Below are positions 11,347 through 20,515 of a stretch of DNA of 64,000 nt, piece by piece. The translations under genes and the position numbers were made by a program. Below the pieces are notes generated by a model. The model saw nothing but the letters and a program-made list of their open reading frames with translations. It was not told where the DNA came from and did not search any database. The stretch is from Chimaeribacter californicus (GTDB lineage: Bacteria; Pseudomonadota; Gammaproteobacteria; Enterobacterales; Enterobacteriaceae), in the NCBI RefSeq assembly GCF_002858675.1, contig NZ_PJZF01000006.1, positions 62,001-126,000 on the forward strand. The letters are read 5' to 3'. Each line of letters begins with the position of its first letter. Position 1 is the first letter of the stretch.

Positions 11347-12627
11347 GTGGCAAATGAAATGCAACTGACCTTTGATGACCGCGGCCATCAACTGACCAAT
11401 ATCAATGTCTGGACGCCCGACAGCCAGTGGCTGGTGTATGACGTCCGCCCCCATGGCGGGGAATTCAGCGGGCTGACGATTGAACGGGTCAACGTAACGG
11501 ACGGCTCGACCGACGTCATCTACACCGCCCGGGATGGCGCGCATGTGGGGGTCGTTACGGTCAGCCCGGATGCCCCGGCGCGTTATGCTTTCATCCACGG
11601 ACCGGAGCGGCCGGACAGTGAATGGCGTTACGATTTTCACCACCGGCGCGGTGTGATTATCAGCGAACCGGATCGCGGCGAGGCCGTCACGCTTGATGCT
11701 ATGAGCATCACCGCGCCCTATACGCCCGGTGCATTACGCGGCGGCAGCCATGTGCATGTTTTCAGCCCGGACGGCAGCCGCCTCAGCTTTACCTATAACG
11801 ATCACGTGCTGCATATGCGCGATCCGGCGCTGGATTTACGCAACGTCGGCATTGCTGTGCCGCTGCATGCAGTTGTCCCGGCGAAACACCATCCACGGGA
11901 GTATGACGGCAGCCACTTCTGTGTGCTGGTGAGCCACACCACGCCGCAACCGCAGCCCGGCAGTGATGAAATCAGCCGCGCCTATGAAGAGGGCTGGATC
12001 GGCCGGGGCGGTTATGTGAAACAGGATGGCCGTCGCCAGCGTTGGGCATTGGCATTCATCGGCGATACCCGCGCGCCGTCAGGTGAAAAGGTGCCGGAAG
12101 TGTTTGTCGTGGATCTGCCGGAGAATGATGCCGACCTGGCCCATGCCGGAGACATCCCGTTGCAGGGCACGGAAACCGAGATGCCGGCACCGCCGCGTGG
12201 GGTGAGGCAACGGCGGCTGACCTTTACCAGCGAACGCACGTTCCCCGGCGTGGCCAGCCAGCCGCGCCATTGGCTGCGTGCAGCGCCGGACGGCAGTGAG
12301 ATCGCGTTTCTGATGAAAGATGAGCAGGGCATTGTGCAGGTCTGGGGCATTTCCCCGAACGGGGGCGAACCGCGCCAGATCACCCATGGCCCGCATCCGA
12401 TCCAATCGGCGTTCAGCTGGCGGGCGGACGGCAAAAAGCTGGCCCTGATCTGTGATAACAGCGTGATGCTGTGTGATGTTGCCACCGGTGCGCTCTCAAG
12501 GCTGACCGCCCGCAGTGACGAACCGCCGCTGGGTGATGCGGTGGTGATATCACCGGACGGTAGCCGGGTGGCGTTTATGCGTAACATCAACGGCCGTGCG
12601 CAGTTGTTTATCACTGAAGCACGCTGA
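11347..12627 (+). CDS. yidR: YidR family protein (DUF3748, WD40-like repeats)
   Basis: A 426-residue protein close to E. coli YidR (415), of unknown function. It shows beta-propeller-like repeats with recurrent SPDGS/SPNG turns (for example FSPDGSRLSF, ISPDGSRVAF), as in TolB-type folds, and conserved patches such as WTPDSQWLVYDVRP and GGSHVHVFSPDG. No signal peptide is seen. The GTG at 11347 follows AGGA by 8 bases; an ATG at 11359 would align with the E. coli start but lacks a ribosome site. It sits next to yidQ-ibpAB, as in E. coli. Confidence 0.92.
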   Translation: MANEMQLTFDDRGHQLTNINVWTPDSQWLVYDVRPHGGEFSGLTIERVNVTDGSTDVIYTARDGAHVGVVTVSPDAPARYAFIHGPERPDSEWRYDFHHRRGVIISEPDRGEAVTLDAMSITAPYTPGALRGGSHVHVFSPDGSRLSFTYNDHVLHMRDPALDLRNVGIAVPLHAVVPAKHHPREYDGSHFCVLVSHTTPQPQPGSDEISRAYEEGWIGRGGYVKQDGRRQRWALAFIGDTRAPSGEKVPEVFVVDLPENDADLAHAGDIPLQGTETEMPAPPRGVRQRRLTFTSERTFPGVASQPRHWLRAAPDGSEIAFLMKDEQGIVQVWGISPNGGEPRQITHGPHPIQSAFSWRADGKKLALICDNSVMLCDVATGALSRLTARSDEPPLGDAVVISPDGSRVAFMRNINGRAQLFITEAR

Positions 12628-12632
12628 AAAGC

Positions 12633-12668
12633 AAAAGGCCGGGAAGCGGTGCTGCCTCCCGGCCTTTT
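12633..12668. terminator. Bidirectional terminator between yidR and yidQ
   Basis: A GC-rich stem flanked by AAAA on the left and TTTT on the right lies between two convergent genes, so it can serve both strands. Confidence 0.9.
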
Positions 12669-12687
12669 ATTGCGGTGTGCCGGCCCG

Positions 12688-13029
12688 TCAGGGGGCCACG
12701 GCTACCTGAGTCGCGCCGCTGGTTGCCAGGGTTCTGGCCTCGCTCTGGCGGATGCGTTCACGCGGCGAGTCGGGTGCTTTGTCCCGCCCGGCGCGGTAGT
12801 AGTCATACGGCAGCATCAGCGTGTCTGCGACCGCGCTGAAAGGCAGGTCAACGGCCAGCAGCGGCGTCAATGCCCAGCTGGTCTCGTCACTTTTCATCAT
12901 TTCCACATTGGCGCGGGTTCCGGGGTAATACCCCTGATCGGCACCGGTGTGGCTCATTACGCTGGAACAGCCGGCAGTGGCCATAAATGCACAGCCGGTT
13001 GCTATCGGCAATAATGTCGTTCTTATCAT
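12688..13029 (-). CDS. yidQ: YidQ family lipoprotein (DUF1375)
   Basis: A 113-residue lipoprotein. The start MIRTTLLP at 13029 gives a lipoprotein signal peptide ending in the lipobox ATAGC (Cys about residue 20), then the family hallmark SSVMSHTG. GGGATGGG upstream acts as ribosome site; an ATG at 13044 in frame would add five residues without one. Same place as in E. coli, next to ibpA and divergent from it. Function is unknown; E. coli YidQ is a predicted outer-membrane lipoprotein. Confidence 0.93.
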   Translation of the reverse strand: MIRTTLLPIATGCAFMATAGCSSVMSHTGADQGYYPGTRANVEMMKSDETSWALTPLLAVDLPFSAVADTLMLPYDYYRAGRDKAPDSPRERIRQSEARTLATSGATQVAVAP

Positions 13030-13220
13030 ATAAACCCATCCCATGCTGCGTGCTGGTATGTCTGCTGTGTTGTCAGACTTATAGCATTAGTCCGCTCTTG
13101 TTGAAGTGCTCACACATAGGCACTGTGGCGGTCGTCTCATTTCAGTGTAAATCATCAGGCAGATTTCGCCGGTTTGTTTTGCGCAGCGCAAAAAAAGCGG
13201 CAAAAAAATAAAAAAATGAT

Positions 13221-13248
13221 CTTGAAAAGCGTAGCGCCGGCACCATTT
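13221..13248 (+). promoter_or_regulatory. Sigma-32 heat-shock promoter of ibpA
   Basis: CTTGAAA (13221-13227), a 13-bp spacer, then CACCATTT (13241-13248) matches the RpoH consensus CTTGAAA / CCCCATNT with one mismatch in the -10 box. It predicts a start near 13255 and a leader of about 95 nt. The rest of the 13030-13349 gap holds only yidQ upstream DNA and this leader. Confidence 0.88.
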
Positions 13249-13254
13249 TATTAT

Positions 13255-13349
13255 TGCGGTTGGAAAAGAGTACGCCGTCAGGGTATTTACACCGCAGCCT
13301 GTCCAAACGGAAGGCTTTTTATTCACTCGCTGCCTGTCAGGAGAAGAAA
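13255..13349 (+). promoter_or_regulatory. ROSE-type RNA thermometer in the ibpA leader
   Basis: The last hairpin masks the ribosome site: CTCGCTG (13326-13332) pairs with CAGGAG (13338-13343) around a five-base loop, leaving one G (13329) bulged. The UCGCU strand with a bulged G facing AGGA is the hallmark of ROSE thermometers. The outline of the upper hairpins was not worked out. Confidence 0.78.
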
Positions 13350-13760
13350 ATGCGTAATTATGATCTTGCCCCGTTATACCGTTCCGCCATCGGCTTCGAC
13401 CGCTTGTTTAATCTGATTGAGTCCGGCCAGAATCAGGGCGGCGGCTACCCCCCTTACAATGTCGAGCTGGTGGATGAAAACCACTACCGCATCGCGATTG
13501 CGGTCGCGGGTTTTGCAGACGACGAGCTGGATATCACCGCCCATGACAACCTGCTGGTGGTGAAAGGTGCACGCGCTAACCCGCCGGCTGACCGTACCTA
13601 TTTATATCAGGGCATTGCTGAACGCAATTTTGAACGCAAATTCCAGTTGGCAGAACATATTCAGGTTAAAGGCGCGAATCTGGAAAACGGGTTGCTGTTT
13701 ATCGATCTGGAAAGAATTGTCCCGGAAACCCTGAAACCACGCCGGATTGAAATTAAATAA
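13350..13760 (+). CDS. ibpA: Small heat shock protein IbpA
   Basis: IbpA is an alpha-crystallin-type holdase that coats aggregating proteins and hands them to DnaK/ClpB. The 136-residue product has the start [20 protein letters not shown], the alpha-crystallin domain (about 35-120; GFADDELDI, the [15 protein letters not shown] segment), and a C-terminal IEIK anchor motif. Length equals E. coli IbpA. The start at 13350 follows AGGAG and the thermometer hairpin; an upstream in-frame ATG at 13254 lies at the predicted transcript start and is rejected. ibpB follows after 183 bp. Confidence 0.96.
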   Translation: MRNYDLAPLYRSAIGFDRLFNLIESGQNQGGGYPPYNVELVDENHYRIAIAVAGFADDELDITAHDNLLVVKGARANPPADRTYLYQGIAERNFERKFQLAEHIQVKGANLENGLLFIDLERIVPETLKPRRIEIK

Positions 13761-13864
13761 GCCTCAGAAGGTTTACTTAATAGATATGACATAGTGATGA
13801 CATTACGGTGAGTTAATTTCATCATGAATTAATTCACCCTGAAAACAGTGCATTATTGCACGGT

Positions 13865-13943
13865 TTAATCCCTTACAGCCTGCCGTCAGGAGGCTGCCCG
13901 GTTCGCCGGGAACATTATCTCGCTTCATAGAAGGAGTTTTAGT
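13865..13943 (+). promoter_or_regulatory. ROSE-type RNA thermometer in the ibpB leader
   Basis: The final hairpin pairs CTCGCTTC (13919-13926) with GAAGGAG (13930-13936), loop ATA, with G13922 bulged opposite the ribosome site. Two more stems precede it (13876-13881 with 13891-13896, and 13897-13901 with 13906-13910). This multi-hairpin layout is that of ROSE elements. Confidence 0.82.
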
Positions 13944-14396
13944 ATGCGTAACTACGATCTGTCCCCTTTACTGCGTCAGTGGATTGGCTTCGACAAACTG
14001 GCCAGCTCCATGCAGGGCGGCCCGGACGCCCAGGGCTTCCCGCCCTATAACATCGAAAAAAGCGATGACAACCACTACCGCATTTCGCTGGCACTGGCCG
14101 GCTTCAAACAGGATGAACTGGATATTGAAGTCGAAGGCCCACGGCTGACCGTGCGCGGCACGCCGACGCCCCCGAAAAAAGAGGTGCAGTATCTGCATCA
14201 GGGGCTGATCTGCAAAGAGTTCAGCCTGAGCTTTACGCTGGCCGAACATATGCAGGTCACGCAGGCGGAGTTCACCAACGGCTTGCTGCACATCGATCTG
14301 GTGCGTGAAGTCCCGGCTGAGCTTCAGCCACAGCGCATTGCCATCGGTAACAGCCGCAGCGAAAGCCGCCCGGCGCTGGAAAATCAGCAGAGCTGA
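13944..14396 (+). CDS. ibpB: Small heat shock protein IbpB
   Basis: Paralogue and partner of IbpA; together they form mixed assemblies on aggregated proteins. The 150-residue product shares the opening [19 protein letters not shown], the alpha-crystallin domain (about 35-125, [24 protein letters not shown]) and the IAI anchor near residue 135, followed by a serine/arginine-rich tail somewhat longer than in E. coli (142). It is translated from GAAGGAG inside a thermometer hairpin. A terminator follows 30 bp downstream. Confidence 0.96.
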   Translation: MRNYDLSPLLRQWIGFDKLASSMQGGPDAQGFPPYNIEKSDDNHYRISLALAGFKQDELDIEVEGPRLTVRGTPTPPKKEVQYLHQGLICKEFSLSFTLAEHMQVTQAEFTNGLLHIDLVREVPAELQPQRIAIGNSRSESRPALENQQS

Positions 14397-14422
14397 TGCC
14401 GCACTGCAACCGCTAAAACGCG

Positions 14423-14460
14423 CGTAAAAAAAGGGAGAGCCTCTGGCTCTCCCTTTTTTA
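14423..14460. terminator. Bidirectional terminator between ibpB and avtA
   Basis: GGGAGAGCC pairs with GGCTCTCCC around a three-base loop, with A-run on the left and T-run on the right. It can end both ibpAB and avtA. Confidence 0.92.
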
Positions 14461-14472
14461 TGGCCTGCGCGA

Positions 14473-15723
14473 TCAGCCTTCCGCGTGGGCGCGCGCCACC
14501 TCTTCGGCCAGAATCGCGACGCCGCGCTCGATCACGTCTGGGTCCGGCACATAGTTCATGCGCATACACTGGTGGGTATGGGGCCACTCATGTGCCAGGC
14601 CGGGGAAGAAGTAGTTACCCGGCACCATCAGCACCCCGCGCTGCTTCAGGCGCTGGTAGAGGGTTTCGGTGGTGATCGGCAAATCTTTGAACCAGAGCCA
14701 GAGGAAAATCGCCCCTTCCGGTTTATGGATCAGGCAGCGCTCTTCCGGCAGATAACGGCGCAAAATCTCAATGGTATGGTGCACACGCTCAAAGTAGAAC
14801 GGGCGGATCACCTCGTCTGACAGCCGCAGCAGGTCGCCGCGTTCAATCATCTCGGTGGCAATCGCCGGGCCGATGCCGCCCGGCGCCAGGCTGATGATGC
14901 CGTTCATATTGCTGATGGCGGTGATCACTTTCTCGTCGGCAATCACGATGCCGCAGCGCGCGCCGGGCAGGCCGAGTTTCGACAGGCTCATGCAGAGAAT
15001 GGTGTTCGGGTTCCACAGCGGCGTGGCCTCGCTGAAGATAATGCCGGGAAACGGCACGCCGTAGGCGTTATCAATCAGCAGCGGTACATCATGCTGTTGC
15101 GCCAGCGCATCTAGCCGGGTCAGCTCCTCATCGGTGAGCACGTTACCGGTGGGGTTAGTGGGGCGGGAAACACAGATCACGCCGATATCATCGGTGATGT
15201 TCAGATGATCAAAATCGACGTGATATTTAAACATGCCGTCCGGCAGCAGTTCGATAGTGGGCTTGGTGGAGACGAACAGGTCTTCATCCAGCCCGGCATC
15301 GGCATAGCCGAGGTATTCCGGCGCGAGCGGGAACAGCACGCGGCCCAGGGTGCCGTCAGCGCGGCGGCCGGCAAACAGATTAAACAGGTAGAAGAACGCG
15401 CTCTGGCTGCCGTTGGTCAGGGCGATATTTTTCGGGGAGATGTCCCAGCCCTGCTCATCACGCAACAGGCGGGACAACGCCCGCAGCAGCGCATCTTTGC
15501 CCTGCGGGCCGTCATAGTTGCACAGCGCCTCATTCAGCTTGCCCTGCGCCAGCATTTCGTCAAACAACTGCTGGAAATAGGTTTGCATCTCCGGGATCTG
15601 CGCGGGGTTGCCGCCGCCCAGCATCACCGCGCCCGGCGTACGCAGGCCGTCATTCATATCGCCCATCAGGCGGGTGATGCCGGAGAACCGGGTAAATTTT
15701 TCGCCAAAACGTGAAAACTTCAT
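14473..15723 (-). CDS. avtA: Valine--pyruvate aminotransferase
   Basis: AvtA is a PLP enzyme that exchanges the amino group between valine and pyruvate (transaminase C), linking alanine and branched-chain amino acid pools. The 416-residue product (E. coli 417) has the fold-type I features SRPTNPTGNV, the DNAYG segment with its PLP-ring Asp, and the PLP lysine in SLSKLGLPGARCG. It lies beside malS, as in E. coli, with the two genes in the same orientation and 110 bp between them. Confidence 0.96.
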   Translation of the reverse strand: MKFSRFGEKFTRFSGITRLMGDMNDGLRTPGAVMLGGGNPAQIPEMQTYFQQLFDEMLAQGKLNEALCNYDGPQGKDALLRALSRLLRDEQGWDISPKNIALTNGSQSAFFYLFNLFAGRRADGTLGRVLFPLAPEYLGYADAGLDEDLFVSTKPTIELLPDGMFKYHVDFDHLNITDDIGVICVSRPTNPTGNVLTDEELTRLDALAQQHDVPLLIDNAYGVPFPGIIFSEATPLWNPNTILCMSLSKLGLPGARCGIVIADEKVITAISNMNGIISLAPGGIGPAIATEMIERGDLLRLSDEVIRPFYFERVHHTIEILRRYLPEERCLIHKPEGAIFLWLWFKDLPITTETLYQRLKQRGVLMVPGNYFFPGLAHEWPHTHQCMRMNYVPDPDVIERGVAILAEEVARAHAEG

Positions 15724-15833
15724 ACAATGCTAATCAGTTGTTATCGGTGTGTGGTGATTTACCTTAACGCTACTGAGAGGCAGGTGCAATCAGTGTCCGG
15801 TTTCCAGCATTACACGCTTTTTCAGGCGCGGCC

Positions 15834-17897
15834 TCAGGGCGCAGGATTCCCGGCCCACACCACCAATACCCGGTCGTGGTTCAGGGTGCGGCTAAAGGCG
15901 AAATAGCGCCGATCGGGCTGCAATTGCTGCTGACCGGCCCCGATGGCCGGATGCCGCGCCCGGAATTGCGAAATCTTTTGCCAGTGCGCCAGCAATGCCG
16001 CATGCCCAGGCTGCTGTAATTGCGCCCAGTTCATCTCTGAACGGGTGCCCTGAATCGGATCGGAGCCGGTCGCGCCAAACGGGCGGCCGCTCTCATCGCC
16101 GTAATAGATCTGTACCGCACCGGGCGCCAGCAACAGCAATTCAGCGGCGCGCTGCTGCGCCTGCAGATCGCCTTTTGCATCCTCATTGAAAAACAGCCGC
16201 GTATCGTGGGAAGAGAGATAACTCAGCACGTTGAAATCCTGCAACTTGTCCGCCATCTGCTGGTAAACGGGGCCGATCTGCGCATAACAGCCGAGCGCAC
16301 CTGCCGCCTGATCCTGAAAGTCGAAATTAATCATCGCGTCGAAACCGTGCTGGTAATAGTCACTTTTCAGCACGCCATGGCCCCAGGCTTCACCGGTCAT
16401 CCAGAACGGCGCGTCATCCAGCGCCTGTTGCGGGTGCGCCGCTTTCCACGCCGCCAGCGCGGTAACGGCCTGCTGCTTAAGCTGCGCCAGCGTGGCTTTG
16501 TCCACATGTTTGGCGGTATCGACGCGGAACCCGTCAATGCCGTAGTCGCGCACCCATTGGCTCAGCCAGTGGGTCAGGTAGTCACGCGGCGCAGCACCGG
16601 GGATCTCGCGGGCGGCGGTGTCCGGTTTATGTTGGTAGAACACCGGCAGCCCGGCGGCGGCGGTGGACTCGGTTTTGATATCCGGCAGGAATGCCAGCGA
16701 CATGGTCTGGTCGTCGTAGCCCGGTGCGTCATAGTCACCGATGTCCGTGCGGATCCAGTTCTTGCCCCACCAGGTTGCCCAGCCCGCCTTGTCACCGAAG
16801 TTGATGTAATCATTAAAGCTGTGCCAGCTCTGCCCGGTGCCGGGTTTCCAGTCTGTCCAGTGCGCGCCGAGGGTTTTTTCCATCTCTGCGCCCTTCAGGT
16901 AGAGTGTGCCGAAGCCGAATTGCTGCATATCGGCCAGCGTGGCGTAGCCGGTGTGGTTCACCACCACATCAAACAGAATGCGGATGCCGCGCCGGTGCGC
17001 CTCATCCACCAGCCGCTTCAGATCCTTTTCATCCCCCATGTTGGCATCGAGCCGCGTCCAGTCGAGCATGTAGTAACCGTGGTAGGCATAGTGTGGGAAA
17101 TCCCCTTTGGTGCCGCCGCCGACCCAGCCGTGGATCTGCTCCAGCGGCGAGCTGATCCAGAGCGCGTTGATGCCGAGCTGTTGCAGGTAATCGAGTTTTT
17201 GCGTCAGCCCGGCCAGATCGCCGCCGTGAAAGGTGCCGATCTCCTGCATGCCGTCCGATCGGCGGCCATAGCTGTGATCGTTGTTGGGGTTGCCGTTGGC
17301 GAAGCGATCGGTCAGCACAAAATAGACCGTGGCGTTGTGCCAGCTGAACGGCGCGGTAGTGGGGCTGTCCGCCGCTTCCAGCAACAGCAGGCCACCGCTG
17401 CCGGAGGCCGGTTGCAGCGTAATCTGGCCCCCTTTGACCTGCGCCGTCTGGCCGGAATAGGCGTCGCGCACCGTTTCCCCTTCCCGGAACAGCGGGCCGG
17501 CTGCCACCGTCAGCGGTTTGCCGTCCCAGCGCGGGCAGATGGCGATCGGCGTGGCCGCCGCCGGGCTGTCACTCTCTTTTATCGTCAGCCGCAGGGTTGG
17601 CGTGCCGCTGCGCGTATCCACTTGCACCTGATACTGCCCGTCACGGAAACGCCGCCACGAAGGCGGTGGGGCTGCGCCGCAGGGTTGCAGGGAGAGCGTC
17701 TGGTTAAGCCGCACGTCACCGGCGGGTTGCCAGCACTGGTCGTTGTGGGAGAACTGTAACGGCTGTTGCCCTTTTTTCAGCGCGGCGCTGCCGGTAAACA
17801 GGCCGGGCGGCTGCTCAGTAAGCGGGGGAAACGCGGGCAGGCTCCACTGGGCGAGCGCAGAGAGCGGAAACAGGGCAGCAAAGGCGAGAGATTTCAT
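15834..17897 (-). CDS. malS: Periplasmic alpha-amylase MalS
   Basis: MalS cleaves long maltodextrins in the periplasm before uptake by the maltose transporter. The 687-residue product starts with a signal peptide (MKSLAFAALFPLSALA), then an N-terminal accessory domain (about 20-185), then a GH13 barrel. Catalytic residues are visible: nucleophile Asp460 in GFRVDTAKH, acid/base Glu503 in TGEAWGHG, and Asp565 in SSHDTR. Length is close to E. coli MalS (676). In E. coli malS belongs to the MalT regulon; no convincing MalT box was identified here. Confidence 0.96.
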   Translation of the reverse strand: MKSLAFAALFPLSALAQWSLPAFPPLTEQPPGLFTGSAALKKGQQPLQFSHNDQCWQPAGDVRLNQTLSLQPCGAAPPPSWRRFRDGQYQVQVDTRSGTPTLRLTIKESDSPAAATPIAICPRWDGKPLTVAAGPLFREGETVRDAYSGQTAQVKGGQITLQPASGSGGLLLLEAADSPTTAPFSWHNATVYFVLTDRFANGNPNNDHSYGRRSDGMQEIGTFHGGDLAGLTQKLDYLQQLGINALWISSPLEQIHGWVGGGTKGDFPHYAYHGYYMLDWTRLDANMGDEKDLKRLVDEAHRRGIRILFDVVVNHTGYATLADMQQFGFGTLYLKGAEMEKTLGAHWTDWKPGTGQSWHSFNDYINFGDKAGWATWWGKNWIRTDIGDYDAPGYDDQTMSLAFLPDIKTESTAAAGLPVFYQHKPDTAAREIPGAAPRDYLTHWLSQWVRDYGIDGFRVDTAKHVDKATLAQLKQQAVTALAAWKAAHPQQALDDAPFWMTGEAWGHGVLKSDYYQHGFDAMINFDFQDQAAGALGCYAQIGPVYQQMADKLQDFNVLSYLSSHDTRLFFNEDAKGDLQAQQRAAELLLLAPGAVQIYYGDESGRPFGATGSDPIQGTRSEMNWAQLQQPGHAALLAHWQKISQFRARHPAIGAGQQQLQPDRRYFAFSRTLNHDRVLVVWAGNPAP

Positions 17898-17964
17898 GGC
17901 GATCCATCTTCCTGGTTATCGGGGTCGGGAGAGAGCCATGACAGTGTGCGGATTGTGTATAAAT

Positions 17965-18004
17965 CCGCCTCCTCCCCGGCGCGAAGGCGCGGTGGAGGAG
18001 GCGG
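17965..18004. repeat. 11-bp perfect inverted repeat after the kgu operon
   Basis: CCGCCTCCTCC (17965-17975) and its exact complement (17994-18004) bracket a GC-rich centre that can extend the stem. It lies 25 bp past the kguD stop and may be a weak terminator for the kgu transcript, although no T-run follows. Confidence 0.65.
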
Positions 18005-18029
18005 GAGGAGGAGTGACTTTTTCAGTACC

Positions 18030-19007
18030 TTACTTTTTCAACACTTCCGGGTTCACGCAGAACTCTTTCACGTTACCGGTCAGTGCGGCGATCAGATTAT
18101 CCACCGCACAGGCCGCCATGCCGTAGCGGGTTTCATGGGTGGCGGAACCGATGTGCGGCAACGCCACCACGTTCGGCAGCTTCAGCAGCGGGGAGTCTTT
18201 CGGCAGCGGCTCCTGCTCGAACACATCCAGCCCGGCGGCGTGGATCACGCCGGTTTGCAGCGCCTCAATCAGCGCCTCTTCATCCACCACCGGGCCACGG
18301 CCGGCGTTGACCAGAATGGCGCTGGATTTCATCTTCGCCAGCTGCTCGCGGCTGATCATATGGAAGGTTTCATCGGTGTGCGGCAGGCTGATGCAGAGGA
18401 AATCGGACTCTGCCAGCAGCGTGTCGAGGTCGCAGCGGCGCGCATTGAAGCTGTTTTCCGCCTCGGCGTGCTGGCGGCGGGCGGTGTAGAGGATCGGCAT
18501 ATCAAAGCCGAGGTGGGCGCGTTTTGCCAGCGCCAGGCCGATGCGGCCCATACCGAGAATGCCCATGGTTTTATGGTGCACATCCACGCCGAACCAGTCT
18601 GCGCCGATGCTGCCGTTCCACTCACCGGCCTTGACGCGCTCGGCCGACTCCACCGCGCGGCGGGCGGTCGCCAGCACCAGGGTCATCATGGTATCGGCCA
18701 CGGTATCGGTCAGCACCGTCGGGGTGTGCATCAGCGGAATGCCGCGGCGGGTCAGCTCCTCGACATCAAAGTTGTCGAAGCCCACGGAAATGGTGGAGAC
18801 GCCGCGCAGGCGCGGGGCGTGATCCAGCAATTCTTTGTCTACCTTGCCGTTTGAGCCAATCAGCCCCTCCGCCTGTTGCAGGGCATCCAGGATCTGGGGG
18901 CGGGTGGTGCTGTTCATTCCGTTGAATTCAATGACGTTGAAATGCTGGTCAAGGCGCTGGCGCAGATCGGCAGGAAGTTTTTTATACAGGACGATGGATG
19001 GCTTCAT
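18030..19007 (-). CDS. ghrB: 2-ketogluconate (glyoxylate/hydroxypyruvate) reductase
   Basis: A 325-residue D-2-hydroxyacid dehydrogenase very close to E. coli GhrB, which reduces 2-ketogluconate, hydroxypyruvate and glyoxylate with NADPH. The nucleotide-binding motif GMGRIG is at about residue 155, the catalytic Arg in [10 protein letters not shown], and the catalytic His in [11 protein letters not shown]. The start at 19007 has GGAG 7 bases upstream. It is the last gene of kguE-kguK-kguT-kguD, so here it most likely serves as KguD, reducing 2-keto-6-phosphogluconate to 6-phosphogluconate. Which symbol is used is a matter of choice. Confidence 0.9.
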   Translation of the reverse strand: MKPSIVLYKKLPADLRQRLDQHFNVIEFNGMNSTTRPQILDALQQAEGLIGSNGKVDKELLDHAPRLRGVSTISVGFDNFDVEELTRRGIPLMHTPTVLTDTVADTMMTLVLATARRAVESAERVKAGEWNGSIGADWFGVDVHHKTMGILGMGRIGLALAKRAHLGFDMPILYTARRQHAEAENSFNARRCDLDTLLAESDFLCISLPHTDETFHMISREQLAKMKSSAILVNAGRGPVVDEEALIEALQTGVIHAAGLDVFEQEPLPKDSPLLKLPNVVALPHIGSATHETRYGMAACAVDNLIAALTGNVKEFCVNPEVLKK

Positions 19008-19123
19008 TGCACACTCCGGCAAATTGATTGTTGTAGAAGGGATTCTTCAAAATAGCACAACCTCCGCGCGGCACGATTGGGCGTTTGCCACAATGTTGCG
19101 CGGAGGTTAACAAATAAGATTAA

Positions 19124-20392
19124 TCAGGCGACCTGGGCGTGCGGTTGCCTGGGCGCGGGTTTCACCACCAGCGTCAGCAGCACCGAAACCAGCAGCGCGA
19201 TAGCCATAAACATGTAAGACGCCGCCGGGGTACCGGTCGCACCATTCAGGTAGCCGACGAACCAGGAACCGAAGAACGACCCCAGCGCGCCCATGCTGTT
19301 AATCAGCGCCATTGCGCCGCCTGCCACATTACGCGGCAGCATCTCAGGGATGATGGCGAAGAACGGGCCATACGGGGCATACATCGCTGCACCGGCCACC
19401 ACCAGCAAGCCATACGACACCCAGAAGTGGTTTGCACCTACCAGGTAGGAGCCAAGGAACGCCAGCGCGCCAATCAGCAGCAGCGGCCAGACGAACAGCT
19501 TACGGTTCTGCATTTTGTCAGAGAGCCAGGAGACCACGATCATCGCCACGGTGGCACCGAGGTACGGCCCGGCCGAGAGCCAGCCCGCTTCTACCATGCC
19601 CATCTCCATGCCGCTGCGCAGGATAGACGGCAGCCACAGCACAAACCCATACACGCCGATGCTCCAGGCGAAATACTGCATGCAGAGCAGAATCACATTG
19701 CGGGAACGGAACGCCTCGCCGTAATTACGTACCGCTTTGATGCCCTCCTGCTCTTTCTGCAATTGCGCAGCCAACGCGGCTTTCTCATCTGCACTCAGCC
19801 AGGTGGCCTCTGCCGGTTTGTCTTTCACCAGCACCCACCAGCAGAAGGCCCAGATCACCGCCGGGATGCCCTCGATGATGAACATTTCACGCCAGCCGAA
19901 CGCGTGGATCAGGTAACCGGAGACCACTGACATCCACAGCACCGTGACCGGGTTGCCGAGGATCAGGAAGGTATTGGCGCGTGAGCGCTCGGACTTGGTA
20001 AACCAGTTACTGATGTAGATCAGCATCGCCGGCATCACCGCCGCTTCCACCACACCCAGCACAAAGCGGATGGCCGCCAGCATCGGGATATTGCTCACGA
20101 CCCCAGTCAGCGAGGCGCAGCCGCCCCAGACGATCAACGACCAGAAGATCAGCTTTTTCACGCTGCGGCGCTCGGCATAAATCGCGCCGGGGATCTGGAA
20201 GAAGAAATAACCGAGGAAGAACAGCGCCCCCAGCAAGGAGGAGATGCCTTTGGTAACGCCGAGATCCTCGTTGATGCCGGCGGCCGAGGCAAAGCTGAAG
20301 TTAGCGCGATCGAGGTACGCCAGGCTGTAAGTAATAAACACGATCGGCATGATGTACCACCAGCGTCTGGCGGCTATTTTGGCTTCGTTCAT
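19124..20392 (-). CDS. kguT: MFS transporter, 2-ketogluconate type (KguT-like)
   Basis: A 422-residue major facilitator of the anion:cation symporter group, with twelve hydrophobic segments and the signature YLDRANFSFA at the first helix (about residues 25-35). Placed between the kinase and the reductase of the kgu set, it is inferred to import 2-ketogluconate. The start at 20392 (MNEAKIAARRWW) fits the family; an in-frame ATG at 20464 would add 24 polar residues and is rejected. 123 bp with a hairpin separate it from kguK. Confidence 0.85.
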   Translation of the reverse strand: MNEAKIAARRWWYIMPIVFITYSLAYLDRANFSFASAAGINEDLGVTKGISSLLGALFFLGYFFFQIPGAIYAERRSVKKLIFWSLIVWGGCASLTGVVSNIPMLAAIRFVLGVVEAAVMPAMLIYISNWFTKSERSRANTFLILGNPVTVLWMSVVSGYLIHAFGWREMFIIEGIPAVIWAFCWWVLVKDKPAEATWLSADEKAALAAQLQKEQEGIKAVRNYGEAFRSRNVILLCMQYFAWSIGVYGFVLWLPSILRSGMEMGMVEAGWLSAGPYLGATVAMIVVSWLSDKMQNRKLFVWPLLLIGALAFLGSYLVGANHFWVSYGLLVVAGAAMYAPYGPFFAIIPEMLPRNVAGGAMALINSMGALGSFFGSWFVGYLNGATGTPAASYMFMAIALLVSVLLTLVVKPAPRQPHAQVA

Positions 20393-20468
20393 GTTCTGGT
20401 CCTTTGTCAGGTCAAAGCAATCAGCGCACGTCTGTGTAGGGCAGAGGTCGTGATGCTTAGTCATTAGG

Positions 20469-20495
20469 GGGAGTTCTGTTATCGGGCGAACTCCC
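20469..20495 (-). other. Hairpin between kguK and kguT
   Basis: GGGAGTTC (20469-20476) and GAACTCCC (20488-20495) form an 8-bp stem inside the operon. With no T-run it may tune relative expression of the distal genes or protect the upstream mRNA; this is inference. Confidence 0.5.
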
Positions 20496-20515
20496 GTACC
20501 GGATTAATCATGCTG

